From: Mycobacterium barrassiae
Lineage (GTDB): Bacteria; Actinomycetota; Actinomycetes; Mycobacteriales; Mycobacteriaceae
NCBI RefSeq assembly: GCF_025822765.1
Contig: NZ_JACKUK010000035.1
Coordinates: forward strand, 62,001 to 126,000
DNA length: 64,000 nucleotides
Direction: 5' to 3'
In this document: positions 1 to 8,856 of the stretch, in pieces
Layout of the letters: the number at the start of each line of letters is the position of its first letter
How positions within the stretch are numbered: the stretch's first letter is position 1
The notes under the pieces: model-generated
What the model saw: only the letters and a program-made list of their open reading frames with translations
The model's database searches: none
What the model was told of the DNA's origin: nothing
Translations under genes and position numbers: made by a program

Positions 1-581
1 AGTACGCGTCGGTGGACATCACCACATCGGCCGCGTGCCGCGACGCCGTCGCACAGTGCGTCGACGCGTTCGGCCGGCTCGACGTGTTGGTGAACGTCGC
101 GGGCTTTCACCAGATGCGCCACACCACGTCGATGACCGACGAGGAGTGGGACCACGATCTCGCGGTGAACCTCAACGGCCCGTTCTATCTCTGCCGCGCC
201 GCGCTGCCCCACCTGCTCGAGACCGCGGGCAACATCGTCAACGTCACGTCGATCGCGGGCGTCGAGGGTGAGGTCTACTCGGCGGGTTACTGCGCGGCCA
301 AGCACGGGCTGGTCGGGCTGACCCGCGCGCTGGCCGTCGAGTACACCAAGGAGAAGATCCGAGTGAACGCGATCTGCCCGGGCGGCATGCCGACCCCGCA
401 GGCCACCGAGTTCACCGCCCCCGACAACGCGGACTGGGATCTCATCCTGCGCATCGCCTCACCGCGCGGATTCATGGATCCCGTCGACGTCGCCAAATCC
501 GTTGCGTTCCTTGCCAGTGACGACGCCGCGGCGATCCACGGCGCCGTCTACCGGGTCGACAACGGCAAGGGCGCGGGCTGA
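1..581 (+). CDS. SDR family NAD(P)-dependent oxidoreductase, 5' truncated by the window edge
   Basis: C-terminal part of a short-chain dehydrogenase/reductase. The frame is open from base 3 and the GTG at 12 is internal, so the real start lies left of the window. The N-terminal TGxxxGxG cofactor loop is missing, about 60 residues short of the usual 250. Visible family marks are LVNVAG (the NNAG position), the catalytic Ser in NVTSIAG, and YxxxK in YCAAKHG, followed by RVNAICPGG and a C-terminal DNGKGAG typical of classical SDRs. Substrate cannot be assigned. It converges on the secreted protein gene that ends at 588. Confidence 0.9.
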   Translation, partial: YASVDITTSAACRDAVAQCVDAFGRLDVLVNVAGFHQMRHTTSMTDEEWDHDLAVNLNGPFYLCRAALPHLLETAGNIVNVTSIAGVEGEVYSAGYCAAKHGLVGLTRALAVEYTKEKIRVNAICPGGMPTPQATEFTAPDNADWDLILRIASPRGFMDPVDVAKSVAFLASDDAAAIHGAVYRVDNGKGAG

Positions 582-587
582 CCCGAC

Positions 588-2210
588 TCAGATCTCCTGG
601 TTGCGCCGACGACCGAGGAAGAACGCCAGGCCGATCGCGCCGAAGCCCAGCGTCCCGATGACACCGGCCGACACCATCAGGAAGATGTCCCGACCGGTCA
701 GACCGGCTGTCGGGGCCTCGTCGGACGCCAGTCGCAGGCGGTAGTCGCCCGGCAGCGGACCCTCGGCGGGCGCGCCGAGACCGGGGAACTGCTGGGTGCG
801 GTGCACCTCGAAGGTGCGCTCGCCGCCCTGGCCCTCGGCCCACACACCCCACGCCGGGGTGACGCCGTCGAGCAGCACCTTGCGCTCGCCGAACTGCGCG
901 TCATCGCCAACGTCGACGATCTGGCGCACCCGGAACGGCTCGTACCGCGCGTTGGAGTAGTTCACCAGCACGGGCACGTTGTCGTACCGCAGCACCGGCG
1001 GCGGAGGCGGAGGCGGCGGCATCCCGACGCCCGGGTAGTAGCCACCACCGAAGAAGCTGCCGACCGCGATGTTGGTGACGGCCTGCGCGACGTTGGCCGC
1101 CGCGATGACCGGGCTGAGCAGCGCCGCGGTGAAGCTGTACGCCGCGTACTGGGCCGCCTCGAACATCATCCGGCCCAGCGGCGGGATCACCATGATCCGC
1201 GGCGCCATCTCGTACATGTAGACGATGCGCACCGGGTCCCGGTACGGGTTGATGATGATCGGGCGGTAGTACTCGTCGTACTGCACCCACTCCGGCCGCC
1301 ACTGACGGACCGGGCTGACCAACTCGACGGGCGGGTTCACCGCGAAGTTCGTCGACGCGCTCGTACCGACATCGAGACCGGGGATCTTGAGGCTGGTTTC
1401 GATCGATTGCGAGAACGACGCCAGATCCTGCTCGGGCGCCGGCGCCGGAATCGTCTCGTCGACAACCGTTGCCTTGCTTGCGAGTTCGACGTCCGCCTCG
1501 GGAGCCTCGAGCGTCTTCGGCAGGACCGTCTCGATGTTGGCCGCCTGCGTGATGGACACCGTGGGCGTCTCTGATTCGTCACCGCTCGCCGACTCGGTCG
1601 TCTCGCTGCCCGACGTCTCAGTGGTGCTCGGCGCCGACGTCGACGTGGTCGCGCTGGTCTCCGACGTGGGGGTCAGAGCGTCCGACGGTGCGGTCGTCGT
1701 CGCCGACGTTTCGGCCGCCTCGGTGGCGGTGGTGGTCGGTGCCGACGTCGTCGCGGAGGTCACCGATGTCGACGCGGTTTCGGGTGCCGCCGTGGTGCTG
1801 GGTGCGGTCGTGATCGGTGCCTGCGAGGCCGTCGTCACGTCCTCCTCACTGGGCTCGGCGGGTACGACCGTCGTCACCGGAGGCGCGACGGTGGTCGTGG
1901 GCGCCTGCACGGTCGCCTGTGTTTCGACCTCCGTCTCGACCTGGGCCGGCGCGGGGGCCTGCGTCTGGGGCGCCGGAGCCTGGGTCTGTGGCGCCGGAGC
2001 CTGGGTCTGTGGAGCCTGCGGGGCCGCCTCTTCTGGGGCCGCCACCTCGGGCTCAGGAGCGACGACGGTGGTGGTCGCACCGCTGTCGTCGCCGGGTTGG
2101 GCCAGCGCCGGGGCGATTCCCCCGGTCAGCGCCGTCAGGGAAATCACGACGCCCGATGCCAGGACGGCAACGACGCCTTTCTTCGAGCAAAACTCGAGGG
2201 GTGCACCCAT
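588..2210 (-). CDS. secreted or cell-wall Thr/Pro/Ala-rich protein with C-terminal membrane anchor
   Basis: 540 residues. A signal peptide (residues about 10-37, ending ALAQ) precedes a long low-complexity Thr/Ser/Pro/Ala linker (about 40-240) that is probably extended and possibly O-mannosylated, as mycobacterial secreted PT-rich linkers often are. The linker contains three 7-residue QTQAPAP-type repeats. A folded region (about 270-500) includes a run of eight prolines after GVGMP. A single membrane helix (about 512-532) is followed by GRRRNQEI, a stop-transfer pattern, so the protein should be anchored with its bulk outside. No enzymatic motif was seen. The function is unknown; a cell-envelope structural or binding role is an inference. 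Confidence 0.85.
   Translation of the reverse strand: MGAPLEFCSKKGVVAVLASGVVISLTALTGGIAPALAQPGDDSGATTTVVAPEPEVAAPEEAAPQAPQTQAPAPQTQAPAPQTQAPAPAQVETEVETQATVQAPTTTVAPPVTTVVPAEPSEEDVTTASQAPITTAPSTTAAPETASTSVTSATTSAPTTTATEAAETSATTTAPSDALTPTSETSATTSTSAPSTTETSGSETTESASGDESETPTVSITQAANIETVLPKTLEAPEADVELASKATVVDETIPAPAPEQDLASFSQSIETSLKIPGLDVGTSASTNFAVNPPVELVSPVRQWRPEWVQYDEYYRPIIINPYRDPVRIVYMYEMAPRIMVIPPLGRMMFEAAQYAAYSFTAALLSPVIAAANVAQAVTNIAVGSFFGGGYYPGVGMPPPPPPPPVLRYDNVPVLVNYSNARYEPFRVRQIVDVGDDAQFGERKVLLDGVTPAWGVWAEGQGGERTFEVHRTQQFPGLGAPAEGPLPGDYRLRLASDEAPTAGLTGRDIFLMVSAGVIGTLGFGAIGLAFFLGRRRNQEI
1957..2019. repeat. three tandem 21-bp units inside the Pro/Thr-rich linker gene
   Basis: Three consecutive 21-bp units (1957-1977, 1978-1998, 1999-2019) encode QTQAPAP-like heptads. 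Units 1 and 2 differ at two bases; unit 3 diverges at its end. Such in-frame repeats can change copy number between strains. Confidence 0.75.
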
Positions 2211-2383
2211 CGTTCATCGACTCCTTCTGTCATCGGGAGCTGAGTGCGTTCACCACTGCCGCCAGGGCTTATGCCATTGGCCCCCGAATCTTTGCCTGGA
2301 AACAGAAGCTGTCGCATGCTCCGGTCTCAGAAGATTCATCGCTGGTTCGGCCGGGGTGTTACACACGGACCGAGGAGGTGGGG

Positions 2384-2554
2384 ATGCGGATCCGGGGCGT
2401 GCGGACGATCTCGGGAGTGACGACCGCCATTTGCCTGGTGGCCTGCGGTTCCGGCGGTGAGTTGACGGTCTCCGACTCGACCACTGAGAAGTCGACCACA
2501 CCAGAATCGGCCTTCACTTCCGCCCCACCGGCCACGGCGGAGGAGGCTCGCTAG
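2384..2554 (+). CDS. very short putative lipoprotein (56 aa)
   Basis: The ATG at 2384 sits just after a good GAGGAGGTGGGG ribosome-binding stretch. The product starts MRIRGVR, has a short hydrophobic segment and a lipobox LVAC (Cys about residue 21), then a Ser/Thr-rich tail. Diacylglyceryl modification is predicted from the lipobox. The tail is too short for a folded domain, so this may be a truncated lipoprotein gene or a genuine small surface peptide. Its stop overlaps the stop of the opposing gene in a shared CTAG. Confidence 0.55.
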   Translation: MRIRGVRTISGVTTAICLVACGSGGELTVSDSTTEKSTTPESAFTSAPPATAEEAR

Positions 2555-2742
2555 GGACCGCGGCGGCGCCACGCGCCGACAGCCAGGGCGATACCGACCA
2601 GTGCGATGATCGGCCCGAGGATGGACCATGTGGTGGTGTTGGTCATCGGACTGTCGCTGACGATGACCCCGAAACCCTGCAGGGTGAAGATGATTCCGAA
2701 CAGGGTGACGAGCAGGCCCAGCACGATGATGGCGATCCGCAT
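2551..2742 (-). CDS. small two-helix membrane protein (63 aa)
   Basis: Starts MRIAIIVLGLLVTLFGIIF and has two hydrophobic segments (about 3-28 and 40-58) around a polar loop, ending in WRRRGP. It resembles the many short actinobacterial membrane proteins of unknown function; no motif allows a role to be named. It follows the acyl-CoA dehydrogenase gene by 38 bp on the same strand and may be co-transcribed with it. Confidence 0.7.
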   Translation of the reverse strand: MRIAIIVLGLLVTLFGIIFTLQGFGVIVSDSPMTNTTTWSILGPIIALVGIALAVGAWRRRGP

Positions 2743-2780
2743 GCCCTCACCCTAGGCCCGCCCACGACCCAGGATGGCGG

Positions 2781-4061
2781 TTAGCGACGGCGTTGCAGGT
2801 ACTTCTGGTACGCCTCGGCGGCAGCGGCCAACTCCGGACGGGCATCAAGCACGGGCTGCATCTTCTTACGCGCTTGTTCGCGTTTGTACGGCAGGAATTC
2901 GGTCGGGAAGTTCCCCTCGTGCGGACGGTAGTCCCGCAGTACCCGACGCGCGACCGTGGCGATGTGCACTTCGTCGACACCGTCGGCGATGCCCATGGTC
3001 GGCGCGGCGGCGTACATCGCCTGGATCGGCGTGAGATCGGTGGTGCCCAGCGAACCCAGGATGTGCAGCGCGTTGAACGACACCTCGCGCAGCACCTTGG
3101 CCATCGTGAACTTCACGGCGGCGATCTCGGTGCGCGCTTCCTGCGTCGAGGTGTTGTCGATCTTCCACGCCGTCTCGAGAACGAACAGGCGAAGCATCTT
3201 GATCGCCGCGTACGACTCTGCGATCTTCTCCTGGACCATCTGATGGTCGGAGATGATTTTGCCGTGCGACTCGCGCGACAGCGCCCGCTCGCACATCATG
3301 TCGAAGGCCAGGTTGCATTGAGCGATGGTGCGCATCGCGTGGTGGATGCGGCCGCCGCCAAGTCGGCGCTGCGCCAGGACTTTTGCACCGTTCGGCGGGC
3401 CCAGAAGATGGTCCAGCGACACCCGTACATCGCGATAGATGATGTGGTTGTGGTTGCGGGGCTCGGGCATGATCTCCACACCCGGCGTATCGCGCGGCAC
3501 GATGAACATTCCGTTGGTGCACATCACGAACAGGATGTCGGCGACGCGGCCCGCTGAGGTGAACCACTTCTCGCCGTTGATGACCCACTCGTCGCCGTAC
3601 TGCACGGCCGTGGTCTTGAACAGGCTCGGGTCGCTGCCGCCCTGGGGTTCGGTCATCGAGTACGCCGAGAAGATGTCCTGATTGAGCAAAGGCTTGAGCC
3701 AGCGCTCTTTCTGTTCCTCGGTGCCGTAGGCGGCCAGCATCTCCATGTTGCCGGTGTCGGGGGCCGAGGCCCCGAACATGTGCGGCGCACCCGGATACCG
3801 GCCGATGACCTCGTTGAGCAAGCCGAGCTTGAGCTGCCCGTAGCCGGGGCCGCCGAGTTCGGGGTCCAGGAAGATCGCCCACAAGCCCTGGTCCTTGACC
3901 TCCTGCTGCAGTTCGCGCACATAGGCTTTCACCGCGGGGTCGGGAACGCGCACCGCATGCGGAAAGATGTGGTCAAGCGGCTCGACCTTCTCCTCGCAGA
4001 ACTCCTTGACCCAGTCGAGTTTCTCCTGAAACTCCGGTTCGGTGCTGAAATCCCAAGCCAT
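2781..4061 (-). CDS. acyl-CoA dehydrogenase family protein (FadE-type)
   Basis: 426 residues, the usual length of an FAD-dependent acyl-CoA dehydrogenase, which introduces an alpha,beta double bond into acyl-CoA. The FAD/substrate motif AYSMTEPQGGSD lies at about 133-144, and the C-terminal helical domain contains AVKFTMAKVLREVSFNALHILGS-like packing and the conserved DGVDEVHIATVARR stretch. The start ATG is preceded by GAGGAGGACTGC, a strong ribosome-binding site. The chain or ring substrate is not predictable from sequence; the sequence type resembles the ACAD10/11-like FadE branch (inference). Confidence 0.92.
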   Translation of the reverse strand: MAWDFSTEPEFQEKLDWVKEFCEEKVEPLDHIFPHAVRVPDPAVKAYVRELQQEVKDQGLWAIFLDPELGGPGYGQLKLGLLNEVIGRYPGAPHMFGASAPDTGNMEMLAAYGTEEQKERWLKPLLNQDIFSAYSMTEPQGGSDPSLFKTTAVQYGDEWVINGEKWFTSAGRVADILFVMCTNGMFIVPRDTPGVEIMPEPRNHNHIIYRDVRVSLDHLLGPPNGAKVLAQRRLGGGRIHHAMRTIAQCNLAFDMMCERALSRESHGKIISDHQMVQEKIAESYAAIKMLRLFVLETAWKIDNTSTQEARTEIAAVKFTMAKVLREVSFNALHILGSLGTTDLTPIQAMYAAAPTMGIADGVDEVHIATVARRVLRDYRPHEGNFPTEFLPYKREQARKKMQPVLDARPELAAAAEAYQKYLQRRR

Positions 4062-4241
4062 GCAGTCCTCCTCGGCTGCTGTCGGATGCCGCCGACGTCA
4101 GTGTGTCACCTGAGAGACGGTACGCCCGGCAATCGGCTCGAAGAGGGGCGGCCACCCGGGTCCGAGAGGTTTGAATTCGCGGGAACGGGCTAGTCAACCA
4201 GGCGTCGGGTCCATCGATGTACTCACGAGACGGAGATTCCC

Positions 4242-4397
4242 ATGATCATCCTCGGCATCATCCTCTTGATAATCGGCTATTTCACCAGCCTGTCGATCCT
4301 CTACACCATCGGCGGAATCCTCGTCGTCATCGGCATCGTGCTGTGGATCCTCGGCGCAGTCGGACGCCCCGTCGGCGGCCGAAAAGTCTGGTTCTAG
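4242..4397 (+). CDS. DUF6131-like small membrane protein (51 aa)
   Basis: Starts MIILGIILLIIGYF and forms two hydrophobic segments with Gly-rich turns, ending GRPVGGRKVWF. Size and pattern match the short mycobacterial membrane family DUF6131 (recognised from memory). Function unknown. Its stop is 6 bp from the end of the converging CMD-like gene. Confidence 0.7.
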   Translation: MIILGIILLIIGYFTSLSILYTIGGILVVIGIVLWILGAVGRPVGGRKVWF

Positions 4398-4403
4398 CAC
4401 GCC

Positions 4404-4979
4404 TCACCGATAGCCGCGCCGCAGCAGGTGCTGCGCGCCGGCGTGCATTGCCTCGGGGCTGGCGGTGTCGAAATCGAACGCGTTCGCCAGCCTTGCGGTG
4501 ACGCCGAAGGCCAGGCTGACAGCCAGCGCATCCTTGACCTGCGCCGGCGTGGCGCCGGCCGCCAGCACGGTCCGGATGTCGTCGGCATCGATCGTGTTCT
4601 CTGCGCTGAGCTTGGCAAGCATCCGAAGCGTTGCGCGTAGTGGCTCCTCGATCGGTGCGGTCTCCAAGTCAGCAAGGGTGGCAATGACTTTCGCAGCATC
4701 GCCATACCAGAGGGATGACGTAGCTGTGTGCGCGGCGACGCAGAACGGGCTCGCAATGGCCTTCGACACGACCGCCGCCATCAGCTCACGATCGCCGACC
4801 GACCAGTCCGACGGCCCGCGCATCGCCTCGTGGGTGAGATCGCCCGCGCCGTAGAAGTCGGGCCGATAGAGCGCCAGTTTCACGGCGTCCACCACGGGCT
4901 GACGTGTGACGAGCCGGATCATCGCGAACAGGGCCTTCGTTCGCCGGGGGTGGCCCCGATCGAGGATTTCGAGCCTCAT
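4404..4979 (-). CDS. carboxymuconolactone decarboxylase/AhpD-like protein
   Basis: 191 residues from the ATG at 4979; the longer open frame upstream is non-coding in composition (Arg-rich). The AhpD-like fold signature is SPFCVAAHTA at about 95-104, i.e. one Cys and a His (CxxxH), but the first Cys of the peroxidatic CxxC is Ser-Pro-Phe here. Members of this family are peroxidase-like or decarboxylase-like. Its ATG overlaps the stop of the upstream gene as ATGA (4976-4979), so the two are translationally coupled and probably act together. Confidence 0.8.
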   Translation of the reverse strand: MRLEILDRGHPRRTKALFAMIRLVTRQPVVDAVKLALYRPDFYGAGDLTHEAMRGPSDWSVGDRELMAAVVSKAIASPFCVAAHTATSSLWYGDAAKVIATLADLETAPIEEPLRATLRMLAKLSAENTIDADDIRTVLAAGATPAQVKDALAVSLAFGVTARLANAFDFDTASPEAMHAGAQHLLRRGYR

Positions 4980-5305
4980 GTCGGGCGTCCTGTCGCGGTA
5001 GCCAGCGCGGCGAGAGCGCTGCGGTACTGGCGGTCGGCCTGGCCGATCGCCGCACACACGACGATCTCGAAGATCTGGTCCTCGCTCAGACCCGCGGCCC
5101 GCGCGGCGGCGATATCGTCGTCGCTCACCTGGTCGGCGTGCTGGGCCACCTTGGCGACCAGAGTGCGCATCGGCTCGTCGAGGCCCGAATCGTCGAACGC
5201 GGCTCGACGCATCTGCGAGGGCGCCGTCGCCTTGTCTCCGAGAACGCGGTCGACGAGCTCCTTGTGTAAGCGACCGATATCGGTCATCGTTGCCGAGTCT
5301 GCCAC
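4976..5305 (-). CDS. small CMD-like helical protein, partner of the downstream AhpD-like gene
   Basis: 109 residues from a GTG at 5305, or 103 from the ATG at 5287; neither has a clear ribosome-binding site. The region AAARAAGLSEDQIFEIVVCAAIGQADRQYRSAL resembles the helical half of a carboxymuconolactone decarboxylase/AhpD fold, with a single Cys and no CxxC. It ends by ATGA overlap with the AhpD-like gene. A paired-subunit arrangement is an inference from the coupling. Confidence 0.7.
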   Translation of the reverse strand: MADSATMTDIGRLHKELVDRVLGDKATAPSQMRRAAFDDSGLDEPMRTLVAKVAQHADQVSDDDIAAARAAGLSEDQIFEIVVCAAIGQADRQYRSALAALATATGRPT

Positions 5306-5345
5306 TCAGGACGATGGTGTCAACCATCCCTGTTGGCCGCCTACG

Positions 5346-5723
5346 TCAGACACCGATGTCAAAAACCATGGCTCCGTTCGTGTTTCCGTCCTCGTCGACC
5401 GAAAGCAGTGGTATCGCGAACTTCTTGAAGTCGTCGTGAGCGGGATCGAAATCCGACACGAACGGCGCACCCAGGTAGTACTCGAAATCACCGCGGCTCT
5501 CGAACGTGACAACGAAGACCTGCTCAAAGCCCGCTGTCAGTCCCTCCAGGCTTCGCGTGCAGTCCCCGCCGATCAACGACACGATGTAGTTCTCCCCCGC
5601 GCGCTTGCATTCGTGTTCGAGAGCCAAGAATCGACTCAAGACTTCGGCTCGTTGCTGTTCCGTGGTGCTCGCCTTGTACCTGAACGCCACGATGTGCGTT
5701 ATCGCCGCTGCATGTCGATTCAC
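5346..5723 (-). CDS. Dabb (stress-responsive A/B barrel) family protein
   Basis: 125 residues. The pattern ITHIVAFRYKASTTEQQ at the start, then a central FVVTFESRGDFEYYL and a later AHDDFKKF, is characteristic of the dimeric alpha/beta-barrel Dabb family. The role is usually undefined in bacteria; members of the same fold include heme-degrading and polyketide cyclase-like enzymes. It is divergent from the lytic-transglycosylase lipoprotein gene. Confidence 0.8.
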   Translation of the reverse strand: MNRHAAAITHIVAFRYKASTTEQQRAEVLSRFLALEHECKRAGENYIVSLIGGDCTRSLEGLTAGFEQVFVVTFESRGDFEYYLGAPFVSDFDPAHDDFKKFAIPLLSVDEDGNTNGAMVFDIGV

Positions 5724-5803
5724 GGTCCCCAGTAGACGCCCGCGAAGCGCGAATTATCGGAGGTTTGTCGCGTGGCGGGCATGCGATACGACACACTCGG
5801 ACG

Positions 5804-6757
5804 GTGATCACGCGACGTTGCGGCAACGGGGTACTGATCCTCGCCGCCGGTGCCGTCCTGCTTGCGGGCTGTACGCACAGCGCACCCCCGGCGCCACCAC
5901 CCGCGTCGACGGCCGCGCCGGAAACCGTGCCCGCACAGACGATGGACCAGCCGACGTCGCCCGGCCCTCCGGCGGTCCCGTCGGGCGCGCAGCCCATACT
6001 CGCGTCCGATCCCGCTCAATTGGCCGATGATCTGGTCGCCGACGAGGAGGCGCTGCGCAACCCGTCGACCCCGGAACCCGCACTCACCTCCGCTGCCCGA
6101 CGTCAGCAGGCGGCCTACCGCGCCATCGGGCGCAGCCCCGAGTGGGACCCCATCATCCGGCCCCGAATTCCGGCGTGGCTCACTGCGACCTACGACCTCA
6201 ACGTCGACGCCAGGCGTCAGCTGTATCCGCTGACCGAAGTGAAGGACACGGTCCCGGCGTGGCGGATCGTGGCTCCTGCCCCGGCGGACGTGTTGCTGGC
6301 CAACTATCGCGAAGCCGAGGCCGCGACGGGCGTTCCGTGGAACTACCTGGCGGCGATCCATCTCATCGAGACTCGCTTCGGCAGCATCGAAGGCACCAGC
6401 ACGGCAGGTGCACAAGGCCCAATGCAGTTCCTGCCGTCGACATTCGAGGCCTACGGCGACGGCGGAGACATCCACTCGCTGCGCGACAGCATCATGGCGG
6501 CGGGACGCTACCTCGCGGCGAACAACTTTGCCGGCAACCGCGATAACGCCATCTTCCGGTACAACAATTCGGACCTCTACGTGCGCGCAGTCAACGATTA
6601 CGCCGAAGTGATGGCCGCCGATCCCGCCGCATTCGGCGCGTACTACCGCTGGGACGTCTACTACCGCACGACCGCCGGCGATGTGCTGCTTCCGATCGGC
6701 TACGAGTCGATGACACCGATCCCGGTCGAGACGTATCTGGCCGACCACCCTCAGTAA
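5804..6757 (+). CDS. lipoprotein with lytic transglycosylase-like domain
   Basis: The most likely start is GTG 5804 (product VITRRCGNGVLILAAGAV..., about 317 aa); a TTG at 5765 would add 13 residues. A signal peptide ends at lipobox LLAGC, followed by a Pro/Ala-rich linker. The C-terminal half has the soluble lytic transglycosylase arrangement: PWNYLAAIHLIETRFG contains the probable catalytic Glu, then GTSTAGAQGPMQFLPSTF and the repeated ALRDSIMAAGRYLA-like helices. Such proteins cleave the MurNAc-GlcNAc bond in peptidoglycan. It would be anchored on the outer face of the plasma membrane. Confidence 0.85.
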   Translation: MITRRCGNGVLILAAGAVLLAGCTHSAPPAPPPASTAAPETVPAQTMDQPTSPGPPAVPSGAQPILASDPAQLADDLVADEEALRNPSTPEPALTSAARRQQAAYRAIGRSPEWDPIIRPRIPAWLTATYDLNVDARRQLYPLTEVKDTVPAWRIVAPAPADVLLANYREAEAATGVPWNYLAAIHLIETRFGSIEGTSTAGAQGPMQFLPSTFEAYGDGGDIHSLRDSIMAAGRYLAANNFAGNRDNAIFRYNNSDLYVRAVNDYAEVMAADPAAFGAYYRWDVYYRTTAGDVLLPIGYESMTPIPVETYLADHPQ

Positions 6758-6833
6758 GGGGAGCGCGTCTGCGCCGGGTGGAACTCTGTGCAGATAACAC
6801 GCGTTTCCGCTGGTTAGCTGGCATGATCTTCGC

Positions 6834-8180
6834 ATGGTGGCCATCCCCGAAACCGTCTACGCGCGGGATGATGACGCCAACCTGGCGTATCAGGTCGTCG
6901 ATGGTCCTGGGCCAGATCTGTTGTTCGTGCCCACACCCCGGTTCCCCATCGATCTGATTTGGGACGACTACACGGTGGCGGGCCATCTCCGTCGGCTCTC
7001 GTCGTTCGGCCGGTTGATCCTGACCGATCTGCTCGGAGTAGGCAGTTCGGATGCGGTGCCGATCTACGAGCGGCCCGCCATGCAGGGGTGGACGGATGGG
7101 CTGATCGCCGTGCTCGATGCGGCCGGTTCCGAACGCGCCTCGGTGTTCGCGATGGCCGGATCGGCCTTGCCGGCAATGCTTTTGGCGGCAACGCACCCCG
7201 AGCGGGTGAGATCGCTGGTGCTGTGGAGCCCGTACGCGTATTTCCTGCGCACACCGGATCAGCCCTTCGCCATCCCGGAGCACGCGCTCGACAACTTGTC
7301 CGATGTCGTCGGCCACACCGCGGGAAGCGGTCTGGCGATCGATCTGTTGGCGCCGAGTTGGGCCAAGGACATGGCAAAGCGACGCTGGTACGGCCGCGGC
7401 GAGCGGCTAGCGGGCGGACGAGGGTATTTCCGAGCTGTCAGCGACATGTTCCAGCACACCGATATGCGACGGGTGCTGGAAAGCATCCAGGCGCCGACGT
7501 TGGTGCTGCATCGACGAGATGATCGCTTTGTCGTTGCCGGCCATGCCCAGTACGTGGCCGAGCGGATTCCCCACGCGCGGCGGGTCGAGTTCGAGGGCAA
7601 CGACCATGAATGGTTCGCCGGCGACTCCGAGCGGGTGCTCGACGAGATCGGGGCCTTCCTCACCGGCGCCCGACGGATCAGACCGACCAACCGTGTGCTC
7701 TCGACGGTGCTGTTCACCGACATCGTCGGGTCGACCGAGCGGGCAACGGCTTTGGGCGACGAGGCGTGGGGGTCGATCCTTGCCGCGCACAACCGGGCCA
7801 TCGAGCGTGAGGCTCTCGGTGCGCGGGGCAAGATCGTCAAGTTCACCGGCGACGGCGCGCTCGCGACCTTCGACGGGCCTGCGCGGGCGATCAACTGCGC
7901 GTGCGCAATCCGTGATGCGGTCAGCGATCTCGGCCTGCACATCCGCGCCGGTCTGCACACTGGCGAGGTTGAGGTCGACGACAACGACGTGCACGGCATC
8001 GCGGTCCATATCGCGGCACGCATCATGGGCATCGCCGGACCCGATGAGGTCCTGGTGTCCGGCTCGGTTCCACCGCTGGTGCTGGGATCCGGGCTGGCGT
8101 TCGACGAACGCGGCAGCTACGAACTCAAAGGCGTACCCGACCGGTGGCCGGTCCTAGCCGTACACGACCTCCCCCACTGA
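6834..8180 (+). CDS. alpha/beta-hydrolase-like domain fused to class III nucleotide cyclase (LipJ/Rv1900c-like architecture)
   Basis: 448 residues. Residues 1-280 form an alpha/beta hydrolase fold with acid D230 and His258, but the nucleophile elbow reads AMAGS at 106-110, so the expected Ser is Ala108. Residues 288-448 form a class III adenylate/guanylate cyclase catalytic domain: metal-binding D296 (FTDIVGST) and D340 (FTGDG), purine-selecting K336 and D404, and Arg396; the usual transition-state Asn is His392. The product would be a cytosolic cyclase making cAMP, with the N-terminal fold likely sensory. The Rv1900c comparison rests on domain order. The gene overlaps the converging HAD gene by 27 bp. 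Confidence 0.88.
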   Translation: MVAIPETVYARDDDANLAYQVVDGPGPDLLFVPTPRFPIDLIWDDYTVAGHLRRLSSFGRLILTDLLGVGSSDAVPIYERPAMQGWTDGLIAVLDAAGSERASVFAMAGSALPAMLLAATHPERVRSLVLWSPYAYFLRTPDQPFAIPEHALDNLSDVVGHTAGSGLAIDLLAPSWAKDMAKRRWYGRGERLAGGRGYFRAVSDMFQHTDMRRVLESIQAPTLVLHRRDDRFVVAGHAQYVAERIPHARRVEFEGNDHEWFAGDSERVLDEIGAFLTGARRIRPTNRVLSTVLFTDIVGSTERATALGDEAWGSILAAHNRAIEREALGARGKIVKFTGDGALATFDGPARAINCACAIRDAVSDLGLHIRAGLHTGEVEVDDNDVHGIAVHIAARIMGIAGPDEVLVSGSVPPLVLGSGLAFDERGSYELKGVPDRWPVLAVHDLPH

Positions 8181-8840
8181 ACTCAGATCCTGCGCGAGCA
8201 TCTCTGGAAGCGCTGACATCTCACCGAAGACTCGCACCGAATCATCCCAGCGCGCCTCACCCACGAAGTCGGATCGGTACCAGTAGACGCGGAGTCCGGC
8301 CGCGATGGCCGCCTGCACACCCACCATGCTGTCCTCGACGGCAATGACCGCGTCCGGGTCCAGCCCGAGACCGTCGACCGCCGCCAGGTACAGGTCGGGG
8401 GCCGGCTTCCAGGTATGGAACTCGTACGCCGAGAAATGCGGTCCGGGAAAGTGCTGCAGCAGACCGGTGCGCGACAGCCGGTCGCCGATCATGTCCAACG
8501 GCGAGTTGGACACCACGAAATTCGGATACTCGCTCCGTTGCAGCGCCTCATCCACACCGGGAACGCAGCACAGGCGTCCCTCGAGCAGTTCCTCGGCGAG
8601 CAGACGCGCTCGCGGAAGCGCATTCACGGGCGGGATCACGTCGATGTACGCGCACAGCATGTCGATCGCCTCCTGCATACGCCGGCCTGCGGCCAGGTGT
8701 GCGATCTCATCGGTGGAGATCTCACCGCCCAACTGCGTCGCCAGGCGTTGCAGTGCCAGCGTCTCCGCATCCTGTGAGTCCACCAACGTGCCGTCCAGGT
8801 CGAAGAGGACGGCGACGCCGGACGTGGCATGGGTGAACAC
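8154..8840 (-). CDS. HAD-superfamily phosphatase
   Basis: 228 residues from GTG 8840, chosen because AGAAGGAGGT lies seven bases upstream; the longer frame to 8900 runs into the preceding gene. Motif I is FDLDGTLVDS, motif II VVSNS, motif III Lys in TWKPAPD, and motif IV is VEDSMVG, all intact, with a helical cap of the beta-phosphoglucomutase/GPH type between motifs I and II. It should hydrolyse a small phosphate ester. It is the last gene of a three-gene run with the dehydrogenase-like and MetRS-like genes, which suggests a dedicated dephosphorylation step in that pathway. Confidence 0.85.
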   Translation of the reverse strand: MFTHATSGVAVLFDLDGTLVDSQDAETLALQRLATQLGGEISTDEIAHLAAGRRMQEAIDMLCAYIDVIPPVNALPRARLLAEELLEGRLCCVPGVDEALQRSEYPNFVVSNSPLDMIGDRLSRTGLLQHFPGPHFSAYEFHTWKPAPDLYLAAVDGLGLDPDAVIAVEDSMVGVQAAIAAGLRVYWYRSDFVGEARWDDSVRVFGEMSALPEMLAQDLSSVGEVVYG

Positions 8841-8856
8841 GTCAAACCTCCTTCTG

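Noticed and set aside
1957-2019. Tandem repeats as a CRISPR array
   Set aside because: Units are adjacent 21-bp coding repeats without spacers; no cas genes in the window.
4980-5327. N-terminal extension of the AhpD-like gene to 307 codons
   Set aside because: The extension is Arg-rich and overlaps another real gene; ATG 4979 is coupled by ATGA.
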